Positions 8,512 to 17,902 of a DNA stretch of 64,000 nt are shown here, piece after piece. The translations under genes were made by a program, and so were the position numbers. Location: contig CAJTRT010000004.1 of the NCBI GenBank assembly GCA_910579105.1, positions 21,135-85,134 on the forward strand, given 5' to 3'. Below the pieces are notes generated by a model. The model saw only the letters and a program-made list of their open reading frames with translations. It was not told the origin of the DNA and searched no databases. This stretch comes from an uncultured Muribaculaceae bacterium. GTDB lineage: Bacteria > Bacteroidota > Bacteroidia > Bacteroidales > Muribaculaceae. Position 1 is the first letter of the stretch, and the number at the start of each line of letters is the position of its first letter.

Positions 8512-11500
8512 TTATTCGGCGAGGATCTTGGAGACGGAACGGGTGCCGTCGGCCTTGACAGCCACGCGGACAACCGCGCCGCGGTAACCCTCGGCGACGG
8601 GCTGCCCCTGGAGGTTATAGTATTCAACCCTGACGGCCTCCTCGGCGCCGACAGTGCCGATGCCAGTGGTCTGGCCCGGCTCCATGGCGAACGAATGGGC
8701 ACTCATGGTGCCGTTGGGAGCCATCGCGCGGACCGTGTAGGAGAAATCTTCTCCGGCGCGTGCGGCGGCCTTGCGGTAGCCGGTGCCGGTCAGCAGGTCG
8801 AAGCGGTCGCAGTCGCCGGAAGCGTAGCCGATGTAAGCCCCCTTGTTGTAGAGCAGGTAGCCGGCGGCGCCAGCGACGGGAGTCCAGTGGATGTATTTCG
8901 AGCCGTCCTCATCCTTGTACTCCACACCTTCGGGAGCCTGGATGTCGAGAGCCAGCTCTTCGGTGGCCAGCCAGGAGTCGTCGCCGCCAAGCACGTTCTC
9001 GACGGTGAACACGGCGGCCTCCTCATCAGTCAGCACCGGGGTGTACTTGTTGATAGAGGTCGATGAATTGCCGCGGCCGCCCAGGTCAACGACATTGCCG
9101 GAAGCGTCCATCGAATTGTACTCGTAGAAGTGGGTGACGAGGGCGCCCATACCTTCCCAGCCTCCACCCGCGGGCTGCGCGTCCATGGTGGTGTTGAGAT
9201 AGTAGGCGCGCGGCTCGTTCTGCCAGGGGCGGCCCAGATAGTAGGAATAGCCGTTGCTCTTGATCGAGCAGTTCTGGAACACATAGCCCCATTTCTGAGC
9301 GGCGCTCGTGTGGGGGGCGCAGACCTTCGAGCCGTCGGCCTCGATGACAAACACGCAGTGGTCGAAATAGTGGTTGCCACCGCCGCAGATGAAGTCAACC
9401 GTGCCGCGGATATCGCAGTCCTTGTAATAGCCCTGCTCGCCGGTGACATAGGTATCCTGGTAGCCAAGCAGCAGCATGTTCACCATCACGTCGCGGTTGC
9501 CGCCGGTGAGGGCTACAGCCTGCCCGGCGCTGATGCCGGCGTCGTTCCTGATCGTGAAGTTTTCAAGATAGATGTTGGCGGAGTAGCGGATCGAGAACAC
9601 GGGATAGGAAATCCCCTTGACATTGCCGTGCACCACCACGCCGTCGCGGCTCTCGCCGACAACCGACACGTTGTATGCCTTGTTGATGTGGAGCAGGGGG
9701 GCGTTCTCGCCGCTGCCGAGGTCGTAGTCTCCGTTGTTTAGGAAGATGACGTGGCGCGGAGCGTCGGCGGTCCTGTTGGTCTCCATGACAGAAGCCACGG
9801 CGGCTTTAAGCTCGTCGACGGTCGAGACATAGGTCACGGCCTCCACGGGGGCGACGGTCGTCGGCTGTTCGGCCACGGCCACGGTGTAGGTGATAGCCTC
9901 CGAGTTGGTGTTGCCGTCAACGTCGACAGCGGCGCCGGCGGGGATAGTCAGGGTCGTCTCCTGGCCCCAGGCGAGATCCCAGAGGGAGAATTTCAGGGCG
10001 GTTGTGCCGCCGTCGGCCTTGACGCTCTTGCCATCGTACTCGGCGACGCAGTCCTTCATCTGGCGGCCGAAGTCGAGGGTCACGACGCAGTGGTTCTTGG
10101 TGTCGACCTGCGTGTTGGAGCCGCTCTGGACTGTCGGCTCCCCTTGCAGCCTCTGCTCCTCGACAACGAACTCGAACCAGGCCATTGGCTGGCCCTGGCA
10201 GTCGAAGCTGATTTCGACGGGAGTGCCGGCCTGGTGGTTCTCGAAGTTCACGACGAGGTCATAGGCGTTGGCGTCGCCGATGATGAACTCACTGTTGGTG
10301 GGCAGATAGACCACAGCGTCGCCGGAAACCACGGAACGCACCTTGGAAACATGGTCGTAGTTCTCTTTCAGGCTCTTGAACACCATCTGCTTGACAACGA
10401 TGTTGGCGGGAACCTCCCAGGTGACGCCGCTACGGTTCAGATTGAACCACGAGCCGTAGCCGTCGTTGCAGTTAAGGATGGTGTACATCCCGTTGGACCA
10501 TGACGACTCCCCTTTGAAAGCCGCGTCATATTTGATAGTGACCACCTTGTCGGCCTCGGCGGCGGTGTAGAGGTGGATTCCATCGACGGTGAGGGTGAAG
10601 GTCTTCTCGTCGTCGCCCGACTTCCCTACGAAGGTGGCGACCCCGTCGGCGGTAGCGGTAACCTCGGCTGTCGAGCCGTCAACGAACACGGCCTTTACCG
10701 CGGGGAGGGCGGTGTAGATGTTGCCCGAAAGTGTGGCGGCGCCCTCGGCGTTGAGAGCCTCGACCACCGCGGCGTCAACGGCGTTGCCGTCGACTGTCAG
10801 CGAGGCCACGCGGGCGTCGGAAAGGCGGAACACGCGCACGGCGTACTCCGTCTGGGCTGCTACGGCGTTATCGGCGGCCGCGAGGGTGATGATGATATCG
10901 GTGCCCTCGCCGGGAGCGGGAGCGGGAATGGTGATTTTGCCATCGACAACCTCGACGGCGTTCTCACCCACCTTGGCGGAGACAGCGCCGTTCTCGGCGG
11001 CGACATTCAGCGTGACGGTCTCCCCGGCGAACGCCTTGGGGAGGTTGAAGTTCCAGTCGTAACCTTCGGCGGAGCTTTCGAGAGCGCCTTCAAGGGTAAC
11101 GCCCGAAATCCTGGCGAACTCGTCGGCCACCTTGGTCACCACGGGGGCGTAGAAATTGGCGCAGAACGAACCGGCGACATTCTGGAACGACACCTTGAAC
11201 GATTTTTTGCCGGTAGCTACCTTGCCGGCGAGGATTATGTCGGCCTTACCCTGGGCAGCGACATGGTGGACAGCTTCGGCCTCGACTTTCTTCGTGGCCT
11301 CGTCGGTCAGCTCTATTTTCAGGTCACCCTCGCCGTAATAGGCGTAGAAATCAATGTTGGCCGAGTACACGCCGGCCTCGGTGCCGTAAACCTTGGCGGT
11401 GGCCGACGCACCGTTCGAGGCGTAGCCGAAGTTCGGGTTGGCCGAACCGGCGTTCTCTATGCGCAGACCACCCTCGGTCCAGTAGGTCGACGAAAGCTCG

Positions 11501-12690
11501 AGCGTGCCGGGCATCGCCAGGTAGCCCGACGGAACCTTGGTGGCGTCGTAGTCCTCGGCGACCCAATTGAACGTCGGAGCCATTATGTTGGTGATATAGC
11601 CGGTGTTGCCCACGCCGGTGAAAGTGAACTTGATAGTCTTGCGGCCGCGGGCCATCACCCCTTCGAGGGGGATTGTGTGGTCGTTCCTTCCGCCGGTAAA
11701 CGTGTAGTGCTGGTCGATCTCGACGTTGCCGGAAGTCTGGTCGGTGATCTGTATGCGGATATCGTCGTTCTGACCGTTCGCCTGGTCCCAGCGGAACGGC
11801 ACAACCAGATCATAAGCGCCGGCCTTGTCGCAGAAGAAGTTGGTGGAGCACCACCCTCCGTTCTTGATGCTGCCGAACTGCCCGTCCTGTCCGTCATACG
11901 CGATCGCACCGCCGATTGTCCAGCCAGCCTCGGTCTTGTCCGTGGCCTGTTCGATCTTGTTAAGCGTTCCGGGAACCACCGCCCAGCCCGCGGGCGCGGT
12001 CTCCGTGGCGGAATTTACCATTTCACCCGAGACCTTAACATTTGCCACAAAAGCGTTTCGCGTAGTGGCTTTTTCCGCAGAACCCTGGTTTGATTTTGAG
12101 GTGAGGTAGATTCTAATCCTCAGAGGGTTCTCAGATGTAGCCGTCACGCCTGATATGCCGAGGCTGACGGTTCTTGCCGCCTGGGAAATATCTGTGGCAT
12201 TATCCCTCAAAGGCGCTACCGATGCGGATGCGGCATATATCTCCTTGGTCGTCGAGCCGCAAATAGCATCCACACTATAACGTCCGTCGCCCCAGCCGGT
12301 GTTCATATATTCAAACGACAGATTATTCGGAATAAACTTATCCTCACCAGTGGGTGTAATCGTGAATTCGAGATAATTTGTCGTTTTTTGGAAAGCGGTG
12401 ATATTGGTATGCTTGAATTTAGTCATCACCACTCCGTCAAATTCCTTGGTGCCATTGCCCGACAAGAATTCACCCATTTCAAACGAAAGGGATAACGCAT
12501 CATTGGATGCCACGCCTGTTATGGCTTCCGGCGCCACACCCATCGCCCAGGTGGCGGTTACGGGGGTGGCGGCCTCTTCGGCCTGTGGTGCCGGGAAAGC
12601 CGTATTCGAGGAGGTCGCGGCGGCGTAGGCCACGCCGGCGGCGAGAAGGCCGCTGAATGCGAGAGCTCCCATTAGTTTTGTTATTCGCAT
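8512..12690 (-). CDS. Very large multi-domain pectin methylesterase (CE8)
   Basis: Removes methyl esters from pectin; 1392 residues, far above the roughly 300 of a lone CE8 domain. The start is the ATG at 12690 (MRITKLMGALAFSGLLAAGVAYA, signal peptide); the frame stays open to 13035 but that part crosses the upstream terminator and palindromes. Order: a beta-sandwich module (about 45-230); two tandem jelly-roll carbohydrate-binding-like modules; several Ig-like/beta-sandwich segments; CE8 beta-helix about 949-1245; fibronectin-like segment; tail YYNLQGQPVAEG. Catalytic set present: Gln1057 (GQAVAL), Gln1078-Asp1079 (YQDT), nucleophile Asp1099 (GTVDF), Arg1154 (LGRPW). The paralogue at 13037 lacks the first module and one jelly roll. 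The first module is encoded by much lower GC DNA (see findings). No strong promoter is seen; the gap to the upstream gene holds a terminator. Confidence 0.92.
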   Translation of the reverse strand: MRITKLMGALAFSGLLAAGVAYAAATSSNTAFPAPQAEEAATPVTATWAMGVAPEAITGVASNDALSLSFEMGEFLSGNGTKEFDGVVMTKFKHTNITAFQKTTNYLEFTITPTGEDKFIPNNLSFEYMNTGWGDGRYSVDAICGSTTKEIYAASASVAPLRDNATDISQAARTVSLGISGVTATSENPLRIRIYLTSKSNQGSAEKATTRNAFVANVKVSGEMVNSATETAPAGWAVVPGTLNKIEQATDKTEAGWTIGGAIAYDGQDGQFGSIKNGGWCSTNFFCDKAGAYDLVVPFRWDQANGQNDDIRIQITDQTSGNVEIDQHYTFTGGRNDHTIPLEGVMARGRKTIKFTFTGVGNTGYITNIMAPTFNWVAEDYDATKVPSGYLAMPGTLELSSTYWTEGGLRIENAGSANPNFGYASNGASATAKVYGTEAGVYSANIDFYAYYGEGDLKIELTDEATKKVEAEAVHHVAAQGKADIILAGKVATGKKSFKVSFQNVAGSFCANFYAPVVTKVADEFARISGVTLEGALESSAEGYDWNFNLPKAFAGETVTLNVAAENGAVSAKVGENAVEVVDGKITIPAPAPGEGTDIIITLAAADNAVAAQTEYAVRVFRLSDARVASLTVDGNAVDAAVVEALNAEGAATLSGNIYTALPAVKAVFVDGSTAEVTATADGVATFVGKSGDDEKTFTLTVDGIHLYTAAEADKVVTIKYDAAFKGESSWSNGMYTILNCNDGYGSWFNLNRSGVTWEVPANIVVKQMVFKSLKENYDHVSKVRSVVSGDAVVYLPTNSEFIIGDANAYDLVVNFENHQAGTPVEISFDCQGQPMAWFEFVVEEQRLQGEPTVQSGSNTQVDTKNHCVVTLDFGRQMKDCVAEYDGKSVKADGGTTALKFSLWDLAWGQETTLTIPAGAAVDVDGNTNSEAITYTVAVAEQPTTVAPVEAVTYVSTVDELKAAVASVMETNRTADAPRHVIFLNNGDYDLGSGENAPLLHINKAYNVSVVGESRDGVVVHGNVKGISYPVFSIRYSANIYLENFTIRNDAGISAGQAVALTGGNRDVMVNMLLLGYQDTYVTGEQGYYKDCDIRGTVDFICGGGNHYFDHCVFVIEADGSKVCAPHTSAAQKWGYVFQNCSIKSNGYSYYLGRPWQNEPRAYYLNTTMDAQPAGGGWEGMGALVTHFYEYNSMDASGNVVDLGGRGNSSTSINKYTPVLTDEEAAVFTVENVLGGDDSWLATEELALDIQAPEGVEYKDEDGSKYIHWTPVAGAAGYLLYNKGAYIGYASGDCDRFDLLTGTGYRKAAARAGEDFSYTVRAMAPNGTMSAHSFAMEPGQTTGIGTVGAEEAVRVEYYNLQGQPVAEGYRGAVVRVAVKADGTRSVSKILAE

Positions 12691-12774
12691 TGTGTAAAGT
12701 AAGTGATAGGTATGTAATTTTATAGGTAATTTGATTGTTCGCAAGCGGTCAGGCCGGTTTCCGCCATCCGGGAT

Positions 12775-12850
12775 GTAGGGACGCGGCGTGCCGCGTATAA
12801 CAGGGAATTCTTCTAAATGGCCACTTATATGCGGCACGCCGCGTCCGTAC
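12775..12850. repeat. REPIN-like palindrome pair (GTAGGGAC family)
   Basis: Left half 12775-12798 on plus and right half 12827-12850 on minus, both with stem ACGCGGC (or ATGCGGC)/GCCGCGT, separated by 28 bases. The right copy ends GTCCGTAC. The pair lies between the two large CE8 genes. Confidence 0.75.
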
Positions 12851-12877
12851 GGGCCGGGGGAATCCCTTAACATTTTA

Positions 12878-12944
12878 TTTATAGCGCCGTACGGCGCTAT
12901 AAAGCCCCCGGGGGCTTGGTGTAGGGACGCGATATGTCGCATCC
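12878..12944. repeat. Cluster of three palindromes between the CE8 genes
   Basis: Three adjacent perfect or near-perfect palindromes: 12878-12903 (26 bases, centre GCCGTACGGC); 12902-12917 (AAGCCCCCGGGGGCTT); and a single GTAGGGAC-family half at 12921-12944 with a different stem, GCGAtatgTCGC. Together with 12775-12850 and the terminator at 12977, almost the whole 346-base gap is palindromic; no gene is seen in it. Confidence 0.65.
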
Positions 12945-12976
12945 CTGCCGTTGACGGTTTTGCCCCGGTTGACGGG

Positions 12977-13022
12977 AAAAAGAGCCGGGGGAGGTGGTTG
13001 TGTGTGAGCCTCCCCCGGCTCT
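12977..13022 (-). terminator. Intrinsic terminator of the smaller CE8 gene
   Basis: On the minus strand AGAGCCGGGGGAGG pairs with CCTCCCCCGGCTCT around a 14-base loop and is followed by five T. It starts about 15 bases past the stop at 13037, so the downstream CE8 gene probably needs its own promoter or read-through. Confidence 0.85.
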
Positions 13023-13036
13023 CCGCGGTTGTCAAA

Positions 13037-16000
13037 TCAGAGTTTCAGGTTCTTGGTGGCGCCGTCGCAGGCTACGCGGACGCTGACGCCGCGGTAGTCC
13101 TTCGAGACGCGCACGCCGCGCAGGTCATAGTAGGCCGCTCCGTCCTCAGTGTCGGCACCGACTGCCTCAACTCCCACCTGGCCGGAGGGGGTTACGGGAG
13201 CCGAGTGCTCCGACAGGGTGCCGTTGGCGCTCATTGCGCGGATGGTGTAGACATCATCGCCAGCCTTGGCGGCAGCGTCCAGGGCGTAGGATGCCTGGTT
13301 GCCGGGAACATAACCGGCGTACTCGCCAAGGCGGTAAACCAGGTAACCGGCGGCACGCTTGTCGGCAGTCCAGGTAATCGCGCCGGCAGCCGCGTCATAG
13401 GTGGCGACAGGGGCGGCCAGCACCTCGTACTCATCAGGCGCGAGCCAGGAATCAGTGCCTCCGAGCACGTTCTCCACAGTGAACTCGGCGGCCTCCTCGG
13501 CGGTCAGCACCGGTGTGTACTTGTTGGTCGAAGTCGGCGAGTTGCCGCGTACCGAAAGGTCGATCAGGTTGCCGTTCTTGTCCTTTGAGCCGTACTCGTA
13601 GAAGTGGGTCGGGAGGGTGCCCATCTTGTCCCAGCCGTTGGCCGAGCAGGTTGCCTCCATAGTGGTGTTCAGCCAGTAGCAGCGGGGCTCGTTCTGCCAG
13701 GGGCGCCCCAGGTTATAGCTGGAAATCCCCTTGATCACGCAGTTCTGGAATACGTAGCCCCATTTGAGCAGCGCCGAGGTAGAGGGCGCGGTGACAACCG
13801 AGCCCTTGCGGGTGTTGACGAACACGCAGCGGTCATAGAAATGGTCGCCACCGCCGCAGATGTAGTCGACCGACCCGTGGATCTCGCAGTTGTAGTAGTA
13901 GCCCTGCTCGCCGGTCACCTGTGTGTCCTGATTCGACTGCAAGCGCATGTTCACCATAATGTCGCGGTTGCCGCCGTAGTGGGCCACGCCGACCCCCTTG
14001 CCGTTGCCGTCGCCGTTCTCGTCGAAGCAGCCCCAGTCAAGGTCGTTGCGGATGGTGAAGTTCTCCATATAGATATTTGTGGAGTTGCGGGTCGAGAACA
14101 CGGGGTATGAGATGCCGGTGATATTTCCGCGGAGCACAACGCCGTCGCGGCTCTCGCCGATAATCGACACGTTGAACGCCTTGTTGAGGTGGAGCATCGG
14201 CTCGGACTTGGAAGAAGTGCCGAGGTTGTAGTCGCCTTTCTTCATATAAATCACGCGGCGGGGAGCGTCGGCGGTCTTGTTGGTCTCCATGCAGGAAGCG
14301 ATAGCGGCCTTGAACCCGTCGATGTCGCTGACAACGGTCAGTTCCTCTACGGGAACGACGTCGGCTGGAGCGCCAACGGCGATCTCAGCCGGGGTGGGAT
14401 ACTCGTTGCTGTTGCCGAACTTGTCGACCAGCGCGCCGGCGGGAATCTCGAACGCGTTGGAGGCGTTCCATTCCAGGTCCCAGAGCGAGAAGTAGAGCAC
14501 CGTCGAGCCTCCCTCGGCCTTGGCGGTCTTGGCCAGTCCGGGGCCGTATTTCAGATAGCCCGAAGCCATCTCGCGGTCGAACGCGATCTTGATAACGCAG
14601 TGGTTCTGGCGCAACGGCTCCTGGGTGGGGAGCCAGGTGAACTCGGTAATCTGGGGCTCGCCGGTGAGGGCTGCCTCCTCTACCACGAACTCGAACCAGG
14701 CCACGGGTTGCGAGCCGTCCTTGAACTTGAAGAGTATCGGCTCGCCTGCCTGATGGTTGTCGATGTTGACAACCAGGTCGTAGCGGGGCTTGGTGTTGGA
14801 GAAGTCATTGTCGGAGGGGAGGTAGACCGTCGCGCCTTCCGACTTGACATATTCAACCGTGCCGGGGGCGTAGTTGTCGCCAAGCTGGCAGAACTTGACC
14901 TGCTTGACGGTAACGTTGGCAGGCACCGACCAGCTCAGCTCCTTGTTGCTGCGGAACTTGAACTGCGTGCCACCCCAGCCGTCGTTGCAGTCGCGGAGGG
15001 TGTAGACGCCGTTGCTCCACGAGCCGTCCTCCTTGTTGTTGGCCGAATCGTAAACGAGCTTCACGGTCTGCTGCCCCTCGGCGGGGGTGAAGATGTGAAC
15101 TCCCTCGATTGTGAACACGAAGCTCTTCTCCACAGCGCCCGAAACACCCTTGAACGCCGCCTTGGCGGCGGTGCCTTCGAGAGTAACAGCGGCCTCCGCG
15201 GTGGTGCCGTCGGCAAACCTGGCGGTAACCGCGGGCTTCGCAGTGTACACCTTGGTGGAGAGGGTCGCCGCGGCGGTCTCGCCGTTTAGACTTTCGAGCA
15301 GCTCGGGGGTGGAGACCTCGTAGCCGTCAACCTCGATGCCACTGACCATCACGCCCCCGATGCGGTAGAGACGCACCTTCACCTCGGTCTGCGGGCAGTA
15401 AGCTCCCTCGGCGGGGGTGAGCGTGAGGGTCACGACTGTCTCCTGGTTGGGTGCGGGAGTGGCTATTGTCAGCTTGCCGCCGTCCATAGTGCCCTTGTCG
15501 GCGGTCACGGTGCCGTTCATCGCGGCGATGTCCAGCACGACACTTTCCGAGGCATAGCTTTCAGGGAAATTGAAGCAGTAGTCGAACCCTTCGAGCGGCG
15601 TGTTCTCCACCCCCTCTACGCTTACGGAGGAGATTTCGGAGTAACAGGTGCCGATTTTCTCGAATGAGGGGGCGGCGAAGTTGGTGATGTACTGGCCGTG
15701 CCCCTTGTCGTCGAACGATATTTTCAGGGTCTTCCTGCCGGTGGTGATCACACCTTTAAGGGGGATGCGCGCCTTACCCTTGTCGGTAAAGGTGTAGACG
15801 GCCTTCGCCTCGGTGGCTCCGGATTCGACATCGACCACCTCGAAGAAAATCCAGCTGGTGTAGCCGGCCTTGTTCCAGGTGAAATTGTAGTCCATCGCGT
15901 AAGCCCCTTCCTCGGTGCAGAAGAAGTTGGTGGAAATCTTGGCGTTGGCCTTGATCGAGCCAAAATTAGGCGGGGTCTTGTCCTCGATCTTGCAGGAACC

Positions 16001-16222
16001 GCTGAACTCCCAGTTGCCGGTAGCCACGGGAAGCAGCTCGCCGGGAATCGCGGCCCACCCCTCCGGGGCGCTTTCCGCTCTGGCGGCCACTTTGGAGGCG
16101 GCATCGGCCCCCGCGGCACCCTTCGGAGCGTCCGCACCGGCGAATCCGCCCGCGGCGTAAGCCCCGCCGACGGCCAGAAGGCCGGCGGCAAAGGCTCCGC
16201 ATAGCATTTTTATAAGTTTCAT
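13037..16222 (-). CDS. Large multi-domain CE8 pectinesterase paralogue with altered active site
   Basis: 1061 residues with a signal peptide (MKLIKMLCGAFAAGLLAVGGAYA), one jelly-roll module (about 50-190), Ig-like segments, a CE8 beta-helix (about 625-925), a fibronectin-like segment and the tail YYDLRGVRV. It aligns domain by domain with the 8512 gene product. Catalytic Gln765-Asp766 (NQDT), nucleophile Asp786 (GSVDY) and Arg840 (LGRPW) are present. The oxyanion-hole Gln of the usual QAVAL motif is replaced: the aligned sequence GVGVAHYGG has Val744 there, and a Gly/Asn-rich insert precedes it. Activity on ordinary pectin is therefore uncertain. It starts 25 bases after xylE ends, so it is probably cotranscribed with the xyl genes. 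Confidence 0.88.
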   Translation of the reverse strand: MKLIKMLCGAFAAGLLAVGGAYAAGGFAGADAPKGAAGADAASKVAARAESAPEGWAAIPGELLPVATGNWEFSGSCKIEDKTPPNFGSIKANAKISTNFFCTEEGAYAMDYNFTWNKAGYTSWIFFEVVDVESGATEAKAVYTFTDKGKARIPLKGVITTGRKTLKISFDDKGHGQYITNFAAPSFEKIGTCYSEISSVSVEGVENTPLEGFDYCFNFPESYASESVVLDIAAMNGTVTADKGTMDGGKLTIATPAPNQETVVTLTLTPAEGAYCPQTEVKVRLYRIGGVMVSGIEVDGYEVSTPELLESLNGETAAATLSTKVYTAKPAVTARFADGTTAEAAVTLEGTAAKAAFKGVSGAVEKSFVFTIEGVHIFTPAEGQQTVKLVYDSANNKEDGSWSNGVYTLRDCNDGWGGTQFKFRSNKELSWSVPANVTVKQVKFCQLGDNYAPGTVEYVKSEGATVYLPSDNDFSNTKPRYDLVVNIDNHQAGEPILFKFKDGSQPVAWFEFVVEEAALTGEPQITEFTWLPTQEPLRQNHCVIKIAFDREMASGYLKYGPGLAKTAKAEGGSTVLYFSLWDLEWNASNAFEIPAGALVDKFGNSNEYPTPAEIAVGAPADVVPVEELTVVSDIDGFKAAIASCMETNKTADAPRRVIYMKKGDYNLGTSSKSEPMLHLNKAFNVSIIGESRDGVVLRGNITGISYPVFSTRNSTNIYMENFTIRNDLDWGCFDENGDGNGKGVGVAHYGGNRDIMVNMRLQSNQDTQVTGEQGYYYNCEIHGSVDYICGGGDHFYDRCVFVNTRKGSVVTAPSTSALLKWGYVFQNCVIKGISSYNLGRPWQNEPRCYWLNTTMEATCSANGWDKMGTLPTHFYEYGSKDKNGNLIDLSVRGNSPTSTNKYTPVLTAEEAAEFTVENVLGGTDSWLAPDEYEVLAAPVATYDAAAGAITWTADKRAAGYLVYRLGEYAGYVPGNQASYALDAAAKAGDDVYTIRAMSANGTLSEHSAPVTPSGQVGVEAVGADTEDGAAYYDLRGVRVSKDYRGVSVRVACDGATKNLKL

Positions 16223-16247
16223 AGGTTGGTTTATGGTTTAAGGTTTT

Positions 16248-17732
16248 TTACTTTTTCTTTGAGCGCTCGCGCCAAAGGGCGGTCATGTCCTCGAGGGTCT
16301 TACCCTTGGTCTCGGGCACCAGCTTGTAGACGAACAGAGCCGCCAGCACGCAGATCACGCCGTAGAGGGCGTAGGCGAAGCAGTGGCCGAACTTGTCGCC
16401 CATGTCGCCGAGGCTCATATTGTACATCGGCACGAACGTCGACGACACTATGAAGTTGAAAATCCACTGGAACGCCACGGCGATGGCCACCGCCTGCGAG
16501 CGGATGGTGTTCGGGAAAATCTCCGCGATCAGCACCCAGCAGATGGGGCCCCACGAGAACATGAACGAGGCCGAGTAGACCATGATGCTGACAACCGGCA
16601 TCAGTGGCGGGCACTCGACCACGTTGCTCAGGGCGACACCGAGCGCGCCGACCGCCATGCCGATCGAGCCCCAGATAAGCAGCGGCTTGCGGCCGAGCTT
16701 CTCGACGGTGAACACCGCCACGAGGGTGAACGAGATGTTGACGATGCCCATGATGACTGTCTGCACCATCGGGTTGCCCATGTTCATCGACTCGAAGATG
16801 CGCGGCGCGTAGTAAAGCACGGCGTTTATGCCGACAGCCTGCTGGAACACCGAGAGCATGACGCCCACGAAAATCACCAGCACGCCGAACGAGAACAGGC
16901 GCTCGCTCTTCACCTCGACCGTCTCCTTGATCTGCGTCAGAATCTCGCGGGCTTTGGCGCGGCCGTTGATGCGTTCCAGGATCGACAGCGCCCTGCCGTC
17001 CTTGCCCACGAGGGCCAGGTAGCGCGGGCTCTCGGGCACGAAGCATACCAGTATGGTGAAGATTCCGGCCACGAACGCCTCCGAGCCGAACATGTAGCGC
17101 CAGCCGGTGCTGACGGTCCAGGGGTCGCTCTGGGGGGAGACGGCGTAGACCGCCTCGCCCATCTTCTCTATTATGGGCTGGGTATGCTCGCCGAGAATCA
17201 GGAAGTTGACGAAGTAGACAACCAGCTGGCCGAAGATTATGGCGAACTGGTTCCATGAAACGAGAGTGCCGCGGAGGTTGCTCGGAGCCACCTCGGCGAT
17301 ATACATCGGGCAGATCGCCGAAGCGAGGCCCACGCCGATGCCACCGATCACGCGGTATACGTTGAACGCCCACAGCAGGCTGAACGAGGGCACGCCGTAG
17401 TCGTAGAACATGAATTCGGGATAATAGGAACCGAGGGCCGACACGAAGAAGAACACCCCGGCGATAATCAGCGACTTCTTGCGGCCGAAGCTACCGGCGA
17501 AATAACCCGAAAGGGCCGCGCCGATGATGCACCCCAGCAGGGCGCTCGAAGAAGTTATGCCGTGTATGGTATCGGAATATACGAAATCTTTCGCTCCGAG
17601 GAAGAAAGCCTGCAGGCCGCGCTCGGCACCGGAAATCACCGCCGTGTCGTAGCCGAAGAGCAGGCCGCCCAGCACCGCCACCAGCACGATGGAAAACAGA
17701 TAGAGCTTGCTCCCTTTATCGTTGTTGCTCAT
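16248..17732 (-). CDS. xylE: D-xylose:H+ symporter (sugar porter, MFS)
   Basis: Imports xylose across the inner membrane. 494 residues, 12 predicted membrane segments. Family signatures visible: GGLLFGYDTAVISGAE in segment 1, the loop GSFGRKKSLI, VPESPRYLALVGK after segment 6, and FQQAVGINAVLYYAPRIF in segment 7, with PETKGKTLEDM at the C-terminus. These are typical of XylE/GLUT-type sugar porters. The assignment to xylose rests on family resemblance and on xylA and xylB directly upstream. It lies 297 bases downstream of xylA, a gap that holds structured DNA (RNA element B and 9-base repeats). Confidence 0.88.
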   Translation of the reverse strand: MSNNDKGSKLYLFSIVLVAVLGGLLFGYDTAVISGAERGLQAFFLGAKDFVYSDTIHGITSSSALLGCIIGAALSGYFAGSFGRKKSLIIAGVFFFVSALGSYYPEFMFYDYGVPSFSLLWAFNVYRVIGGIGVGLASAICPMYIAEVAPSNLRGTLVSWNQFAIIFGQLVVYFVNFLILGEHTQPIIEKMGEAVYAVSPQSDPWTVSTGWRYMFGSEAFVAGIFTILVCFVPESPRYLALVGKDGRALSILERINGRAKAREILTQIKETVEVKSERLFSFGVLVIFVGVMLSVFQQAVGINAVLYYAPRIFESMNMGNPMVQTVIMGIVNISFTLVAVFTVEKLGRKPLLIWGSIGMAVGALGVALSNVVECPPLMPVVSIMVYSASFMFSWGPICWVLIAEIFPNTIRSQAVAIAVAFQWIFNFIVSSTFVPMYNMSLGDMGDKFGHCFAYALYGVICVLAALFVYKLVPETKGKTLEDMTALWRERSKKK

Positions 17733-17790
17733 GGAATTAGTTTAGGAGAGTTTAGAGGGTTTTCAGATTTATAGGTTAAATTGATAAAAA

Positions 17791-17874
17791 AGAGGTTTCG
17801 TCGGACGAGTCAGACAAGTCCGACAAGTCCGACAAGTCCGACGAAACCAAATTTTTCTGCATCCGACGAAACCA
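17791..17874. repeat. 9-base tandem repeats inside an inverted repeat
   Basis: Between xylA and xylE the plus strand carries GGTTTCGTCGGAC, then about four units of a 9-base repeat (variants of ACAAGTCCG), then GTCCGACGAAACC, which is the exact reverse complement of the first 13 bases. A third copy of the flank (ATCCGACGAAACC) follows about 20 bases on. The pairing flanks could form a stem whose inner part can slip by units of 9. Confidence 0.7.
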
Positions 17875-17902
17875 GTTTTCTAAGTTTGCTGCCGGATGGC
17901 CG

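Noticed and set aside
12691..13035. N-terminal extension of the larger CE8 gene
   Set aside because: The frame stays open, but it crosses REPIN palindromes and the upstream terminator, while a clear signal peptide begins at the ATG at 12690.
17791..17874. CRISPR-like repeat array
   Set aside because: Units are 9 bases in tandem with no spacers and no cas genes.
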